A stretch of DNA of 64,000 bases, from contig NW_003101676.1 in the NCBI RefSeq assembly GCF_000003855.2, positions 1,100,225-1,164,224 of the forward strand, written 5' to 3'. Position numbers and translations under genes: made by a program. Below, one piece after another: positions 58,788 through 64,000 of this stretch. The notes under the pieces were generated by a model. That model was not told where the DNA came from, did no database searches, and saw only the letters and a list, made by a program, of their open reading frames with translations. Every line of letters begins with the position of its first letter. Within the stretch, counting starts at the first letter, position 1. Source of the stretch: Blastomyces gilchristii SLH14081. Lineage: Eukaryota; Ascomycota; Eurotiomycetes; Onygenales; Ajellomycetaceae.

Positions 58788-59691
58788 ATAGTATTAAATC
58801 AGAGTTATTAATTCATGAGTACTCTCTGAATAAGAATCTGTCAAGTTCTGAAAATTATATATTATTTATTAACTATCTATCACTCTGAGATCAATGATGT
58901 ATTAGAATAAATAATTCAGACTATAAAAAACTATCTTTATAAGTTCTATAATTATTTATAGAATAATTAATATAATCTTCTTCTATATACAGAGATCACT
59001 ATCAATGATCAAGATACTATTTCAATAGATATAAGCTCATTCTTCCTTATATATAATTATTATATAAAGATGTTAAATCTTCTAGAGATTATACAATTCA
59101 CACTGAACTCTCACAGTCTGATTCAGATTACTAATAATATAGTAATAAAGCTCTGAGATATCTATAACTGAGCAGAAGTCTTTATAGTGAGTACTAAATA
59201 AGATTAAGAAGATTGAATTAATATTCACTAAGATTTCACTGAGTAATATAAGATAGAAGATCTGATGTAATTGAATCTTAAGAATATATAGATTATATAC
59301 TTATCTTATACACTGAATCACTATTATATTAAGTATAAAGTGATAGAAGTTCTAGACAGTTATAACTACTATTTTAATATATTATCAGAGATTTATAATG
59401 TCTTTTATATAAGCTTACTTTACTGCACTATTATTAATCTGTTTTCTTCTCAACTGACTTCTGACTGACAGCTGTCAGAGATTATAGAAGAAGATAATGA
59501 ACTTGAATAAGAGATTGAAGATATTCTTGATAAGAGACTCTGCAGCTGTAACTGATAATATTTTATAAACTAAGTTAACTATAATTATCTGATCTGAACT
59601 CTGAGCTCTGTATTATCTGAAACAGCAGCTCTTGACTGATGAGAATTATATACTTATAACTCTATATCACTTCTGAAAAGAGAGAGCTAAT
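58788..59691 (+). pseudogene. A5 integrase end and chromodomain remnant
   Basis: A5 continues here after B2, colinear with A4 55465-56347. It covers the last part of the integrase core, the linker with IYNVF near 59392 and a chromodomain from about 59490 (LEQEIEDILDKRLCSCN-like, with stops) to a purine tract GAAAAGAGAGAGCTAAT next to the LTR. Mutation is stronger than in A1-A4, with many CAA/CAG codons now TAA/TAG. The SINE S4 separates this end from the LTR. Confidence 0.82.
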
Positions 59692-60062
59692 TAATAATAT
59701 TATTATTATCCTTTCATTATACTTATATGCAAGCGGAGCTTATAATGAGTCCTTGCGTGATGGGAAATACAGGCCAAGTGTTGATTATACAGAAGGAAAT
59801 ACGGGTGTTAAGACCACACCAAGATAACAAGAACATAGGAAATACAAAGAAGTGACAATTAAATACATGCGATAATAACTTCTCATCCCAGAAACATAGA
59901 GTGATTTGTTGAAGCGATTTGTACACCTCTGTATTTATTAGAAACCTGAGGTGCTTGAGTTCCGGATTTAATGTATCCCCTGCGGGTTTCAAACTCACAC
60001 GCCTTGGTTTCCCACACCAAGATGCTACCAGGTGGCCGCATTAACCATTCAGCTATCAGGGC
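59692..60062 (-). mobile_element. SINE copy S4 at the A5 purine tract and LTR border
   Basis: A 371-bp minus-strand SINE flanked by a 13-bp duplication, AGAGAGAGCTAAT (59679-59691) and AGAGAGAGTTAAT (60063-60075), one C-to-T apart. The tRNA-like head is at the right (GCCCTGATAGCTGAATGG on the minus strand; box B GGTTTCAAACTC shifted by mutation) and the ATT-rich tail at the left. The insertion point is at the boundary between the polypurine tract and the first base of the 3' LTR. A long minus-strand frame here is a by-product of SINE sequence. Confidence 0.9.
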
Positions 60063-60074
60063 AGAGAGAGTTAA

Positions 60075-60385
60075 TATAATAAGCTATATCTAATCAATTA
60101 TATAGACTATTTTATTACACTTTATAGATTCTACTGAAAGCTCTGATTCTCAGTTACTGATTCTCAGCTGAAAAATTCATGAAATTTCTATTCTTTCACT
60201 TTGAAGTATTATTATATATATGAAATTTCTATTCTTCTGCTCTGAAGCTTTACTATATATATATATAAATATTCACTCTGATTACTGATTTCTGTACTTT
60301 CTCTTTTTTTCTTCTTTAATGTTTTTCACTTTTGTATTATAAAATCTATATATTATATCAATCTATTCAGTGTAGGTCTCTTACA
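60075..60385 (+). repeat. 3' LTR of A5
   Basis: A 311-bp family-A LTR, strongly mutated (starts TATAATAAGCTATATCTAATC where A4 has TGTGACGGGCTGCGCCCGATC) and ending TAGGTCTCTTACA. It carries the doubled GAAATTTCTATTCTT segment, as in A3. The expected 5-bp duplication is ATTAT (60386-60390); its partner lies outside the window. Confidence 0.88.
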
Positions 60386-61188
60386 ATTATAAACATTTCA
60401 CAGATTTACAAGAAGAATAGTTTTTTTTATATATTATTTAATTAATAGAATATGATTTCTCTTTGTAATTCAGAAGAATATGCGGCTGCTGAATAATAAT
60501 ACAGCTATTTTTAAATATACTTATAAATGTAAGAGACTCTAGCAGCCTCTTTAATTATTATTATTTTATATATAAAAAGTCAGTATATATTTATAATCTT
60601 ATACTAACTTAAGTAATTTTTGAATTACATCTAATAGTATGTTTAAAAACTAGTAAGAAATGCAGACTTCTTAGAAGTATAATAATTATATTTATAAAGT
60701 AATTTATAATTATTATATTAAAATAATCTTAAATATTTTAAAATAGAAGTGTATGAAAAAGCAATAAATAAAAAAGTATTTAATTAATACTACTTTGATT
60801 ATTGAGAAAAAACTTTATACTTAAATAAATATTATATTTATAAATATAATAAAATATAAGAAAGAAAAGAAAGCAGTGAATATTAATTTAAAAAAATTCA
60901 TTCTTTACTTAAAAAAATAAAAAAAAGATAATTATTATCAGAATTATATAATAATAATATAAATTATGAAATAAAAAATATTATATAATTAATAAAAAAT
61001 TTTCTGAAATTTTTTTTTTAAATTAATATAAATATTAATTTTCTCTGTTATGTAAATCAGAAAGTATACAGAATCTCTTAAGAAATTTATTTAAAATAAT
61101 AAAAAAAATAATTAAAATTATAAAACTGAAAATAAAACTCTCTGCATATATAAAAAATTTAAATAAAATTAAAATCTTATATATATAG
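60386..61188. other. Extremely AT-rich DNA, no gene seen
   Basis: About 800 bp with very few G or C, long A and T runs and no frame or repeat I can assign. It is the DNA into which A5 inserted, or a still older repeat mutated beyond recognition. A weak imperfect inverted pair (GCGGCTGCTGAATAATAATA near 60482, and GCAGCCTCTTTAATTATTATT near 60531) may be the remains of a small element's ends or chance. Confidence 0.5.
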
Positions 61189-62046
61189 TGTAAGAGATTT
61201 ACATTAAATAGATCAGTATAATATATAAATCTTATAATATAAAAGTGAAAAATGTTAGAGAAGAAAAGAAAGAGAAAGTATAAGAATCAGTGATCAGAGT
61301 AAATATTTATATGTGTATATAATAAAACTTCAGAGTGAAAGAATAGAAATTTCATGAATTTTTCAGCTGAGAATTGATAACTGAGAATTAAAGCTTTCAG
61401 TGAAATCTGTCAAGTGTAATGAAATAGTCTATATAATTAATTAAGTACAGCTCATCATATTAATTCTCTCTTTTCAAAAGTGATATAGAGTTACAGATAT
61501 ATAGGTCTCATTAGTCAAGAGCTACTATCTTAAATAATATAAAGCTCAGAGTTTAGATTAGATAATTATAGTTAATTTATTTCATAGAATATTATCAGCT
61601 GTAGCTGTAGAGTCTTTTATCAAGAATATCTTTACTCTCTTATTTAAGTTTATTATCTTCTTCTATGATCTCTGACAGCTGTCAGTCAGAAGTCAGTTGA
61701 GAAGAAAATAGATTAATAGCAGTGCAGTGAAGTAAGCTTATATAAAAAATATTATAAATCTTTGATAGTATGTTAAGATAGTAATTATAACTGTCTAGAA
61801 CTTCTATCACTTTATACTTGATATAATAGTAATTCAGTGTATGAGATGAGTATGTAATTCATATATTCTTAAGATTCAATTATATCAGATCTTCTATCTT
61901 ATATTACTTAGTAAGATCTTGATAAACATTAATTCAGTTCTCTTAATCTTATTTAGTACTTATTATGAAGACTTCTGCTTAGTCACAGATATCTCAGAGC
62001 TTTATTACTATATTATCAGTAATCTGAATCAGACTGCAGAGATTTT
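61189..62046 (-). mobile_element. A6, truncated family-A copy
   Basis: A mutated LTR (61189-61459, about 271 bp; starts TGTAAGAGATTTAC, ends CAGCTCATCATA) is followed by minus-strand internal sequence matching the chromodomain and integrase C-terminus of A3 (43803-44390). The match stops near 62043-62046, where unrelated sequence begins, so only the 3' end of the element is here. The gene is dead and among the most AT-rich copies. The missing part may lie beyond another insertion to the right. Confidence 0.83.
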
Positions 62047-62250
62047 ATCAGGTCACATGATCTGGCTTACTAATTCTTCCATTATATAACTTTTCACAAG
62101 CTAGCAACCTTTCAATCACACAAGCTTTACACCTTCCACAGGTTATGAGACCTGTTTTGCGAAAAATCGCTGCCAATTCGGGATTCCTTGTCAATATAAT
62201 CATTATTTTAACTACTGCTTCATTCGATACGCTCATCAGGAGTTAAAAAC
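62047..62250 (-). pseudogene. Short unmutated segment with a 62-codon frame
   Basis: The base composition changes at the A6 break: CpG is present (TTGCGAAAAATCGC, ATTCGGG, TTCGATACGC). The minus-strand frame 62048-62236 begins MSVSNEAVVKIMIIL and has TGLITCGRCKACVIERLLAC with four Cys spaced CX2CX2C...C. It could be part of a small zinc-binding protein or a chance frame. I do not recognise it. The lack of RIP-type mutation suggests single-copy DNA or a recent arrival. It may be a fragment of a host gene or the start of the element that follows. Confidence 0.35.
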
Positions 62251-62387
62251 ATCTTATTCTATCAGTATTGATGCATTTGAGATCTTGATGATTAATAATA
62301 CTACTGCTCACTTAAAAAAAAAGAGGCTTGCAGAAAACACATCACATTGCAAAAAAAAAAAGCAAGAAAAAAGAGAATGATATTGAC

Positions 62388-62431
62388 AAGAATTCAATAA
62401 ATGAATATCAAGAATTTAATAAACAAATATC
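62388..62431 (+). repeat. Two 22-bp tandem units before the copia-like gag
   Basis: AAGAATTCAATAAATGAATATC and AAGAATTTAATAAACAAATATC lie head to tail directly before the ATG at 62435. They form the leader just upstream of the start codon. Two A runs (62310-62319 and about 62351-62361) lie shortly before. Confidence 0.7.
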
Positions 62432-62434
62432 AAG

Positions 62435-64000
62435 ATGACGGATTCAACATGATTCTGCTCACACACACATTTGCAATCTCGCGTTCTTTTTACTGAATCA
62501 GTTGATGATGATGATTCTTCACACTCACACTCTGTCAGTGAACATTCTTCTGAAGCCTTTGAAAGCTTCATTGATGAACACTCTGAAACACTCTCTCAAT
62601 TTGAAGCTGATTTGAATACAGCTTCTGACACAGTCAGGCTGGCCCTCTGATCTACTCAACAGCTTGATGAAGCTGGCTCTCTTGATGAGAATAATGAACA
62701 CTCAGGTGTCTACTGTTCAGACAAGGCAATATCAGATCAACAGATGAAACATCTCAAGATGAAATTTGAGATGAAGAAGAAGAGATGAAGAGTTCTAGAA
62801 CTCGAATTACAACTGAAAAAACTCCATCAACAGAGATTCTCTACAGATTGACTACAGAATGTCAACAATCATCCTGTTATTATCTCAACAGCCTGAACAG
62901 TCACATGAGATTCTAATCTCAGTGAAAGGTTGGAATTCAACCTTTATGAACTAAATAGCTGTGTTGGCAAGGCAATCTCTCAATTCAAGAAAGATGTCAA
63001 GAATACTGTGAGATCAAACAGTCTAACTGACACATTCAATTACATCACATGAAGTATTTTTATGAAATTGAAACTGGTTGATGCACAGTGTTGATATATG
63101 ATAGAGAAACAACAGACTCAGAACTCTCTACAAAGAGATAATGAATAAGCATCATTCTGAGACATCAGAAACCAGTGACTCTACATATTCATCTTGAACT
63201 CATTGAGTGCAGGTGTGAGATCACATTTCTTCAAATATGATGAAAATTGAATCACTTATACTCTATGAAATGCGATTGAACAGAAATACTCTGTCCTCAA
63301 AACACAGTTACACTGTGAGGTAGTTCTGAAATTCATGTTACTTGGTGATATACAGATCATCAATCTACACACATTCTTTGATAAGTTTCAGTCTGCTATT
63401 ATGAAATTGAAGATGATGAATGCTTCCCTCTCAGATGCATGAATATTTGATACCTTTTACTCAGTTCTATTCAACAATTGAAGGAATTATGTTCAGAAGA
63501 AGATAGAGAAGATACAGAATTTCAAATCCACAGCTGTGATATTGAATGTTGATCTTCTCATGAAGAAGATCTGTTTGCAGCTTGATTCTTCAAAAGATAA
63601 AAAGAATCTACAGAATACAGATTCTGCGGTCAACACTGCTATAACAGCTACAATGACCACTACATCTATCAATTCTAACAACAACAATACATCAAATTCG
63701 GCCTGTGAAGACTGTAATAAATGTGGTCATGATAATACTCAAGAGAGCTTTCAAAATCATCAGAGATTGAGAAATCCATCTACATGTTCTGAATGTAAGA
63801 GATCTCACTTTGACATCTGTTGATTGATCAATTCAGACAGTGTTTTGAATAATTGAAGAATAAACAATGCTGTGAGAATAAAGAAATTCAAGAAAAAGAA
63901 GAAAAAGAACAATAGTGAGAGTAGAACTTAACTATTTATTACAGATGAATCAGAGACCTATCAGATAACAAACCTCATAGAGGTTATCAATGTATCAGAC
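62435..64000 (+). pseudogene. Ty1/copia-like gag, open in one frame but for TGA/TAA codons
   Basis: From the ATG at 62435 one frame runs 522 codons to the window edge without a frameshift. It holds 16 TGA, 2 TAA and no TAG, and no in-frame TGG. In order: an acidic Ser/Asp/Glu-rich N-terminus, a Lys/Gln-rich coiled region (62730-62830), and a central block with FNYITxSIFMKLKLVDAQC and ITYTLxNAIEQKYSVLKTQL (x is TGA), like copia Gag. FLMKKICLQLDSS and an Asn/Thr linker follow. Then comes CEDCNKCGHDN, a Cys/His motif CSECKRSHFDIC followed by a TGA where copia knuckles often have Trp, and a Lys-rich tail. The copia assignment rests on layout and knuckle. It is probably recent and mutated once. 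The 5' LTR was not identified. Confidence 0.68.

Noticed and set aside
59723..59998. A 91-codon minus-strand frame (and the plus-strand frame at 28071-28268)
   Set aside because: Both are read-throughs of SINE sequence, including the tRNA-like head; different SINE copies do not preserve one long frame.
62435..64000. A mitochondrial or TGA=Trp genome as the sole explanation
   Set aside because: TGG-to-TGA changes also occur in non-coding LTRs and in the hAT-like pair, in-frame TGG is used at 19160-19438 and in LINE2, and TAA/TAG stops occur as well. Kept only as an alternative to be counted.

Overview
The window looks like heterochromatin of a filamentous ascomycete. It holds Ty3/gypsy chromoviruses, a non-LTR element, a tRNA-derived SINE and small hAT-like elements, all eroded by C-to-T mutation of the RIP type, and almost no intact gene. 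It is AT-rich, nearly free of CpG and poor in CpC, and the stops inside recognisable retroelement frames are mostly TGA. A 265-base run of N (36969-37233) shows it is a draft assembly. The name of the organism cannot be read from the sequence.

Nearly everything from 117 to 60385 is one nest of insertions, and most joints are marked by target site duplications (TSDs) that I matched by eye. Two LTR families recur. Family A is about 5.7 kb with 310-bp LTRs (outer ends TGTGGCGGGC and GGCCTCTTACA). Family B is about 7.25 kb with 258-bp LTRs (outer ends TGTAAGAAATCCCG and CTTATTCTTACA). Both encode Gag, retropepsin, RT, RNase H and integrase, and both end in a chromodomain. Copies are named here A1-A6 and B0-B3. 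The outermost element is A5 (+). B2 (-, 1097-58787) sits in A5. B2 contains a hAT-like element (1985-2490), B1 (+, 3400-17285), a LINE (LINE1, +, 19160-49430) and A4 (+, 50975-56656). B1 contains a SINE, A1 and a second hAT-like element. LINE1 contains an antisense LINE (LINE2), two SINEs, A2 (-, 29035-41998) and A3 (-, 43483-49226). A2 contains B3 (-, 33958-41209). Removing the insertions gives B1 7255 bp, B3 7252 bp and B2 7313 bp, and A copies of 5682-5744 bp, which supports the joints.

Beyond the nest, 60386-61188 is extremely AT-rich DNA with no gene seen. A6 (61189-about 62046) is a truncated, heavily mutated A copy. A short stretch with normal CpG content follows (about 62047-62250). 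The window ends in a Ty1/copia-like gag frame (62435 to the edge) that has no frameshift but carries 16 in-frame TGA and 2 TAA codons.

The most interesting signals are these: mutation is weaker at the outer edges of elements than in the same LTR sequence facing inward; the mutation context is CpG and CpC rather than mainly CpA; the SINE and LINE share a 3' end; LINE1 starts with an unmutated, probably captured, coding segment; and family B carries a conserved antisense reading frame in its 3' region.
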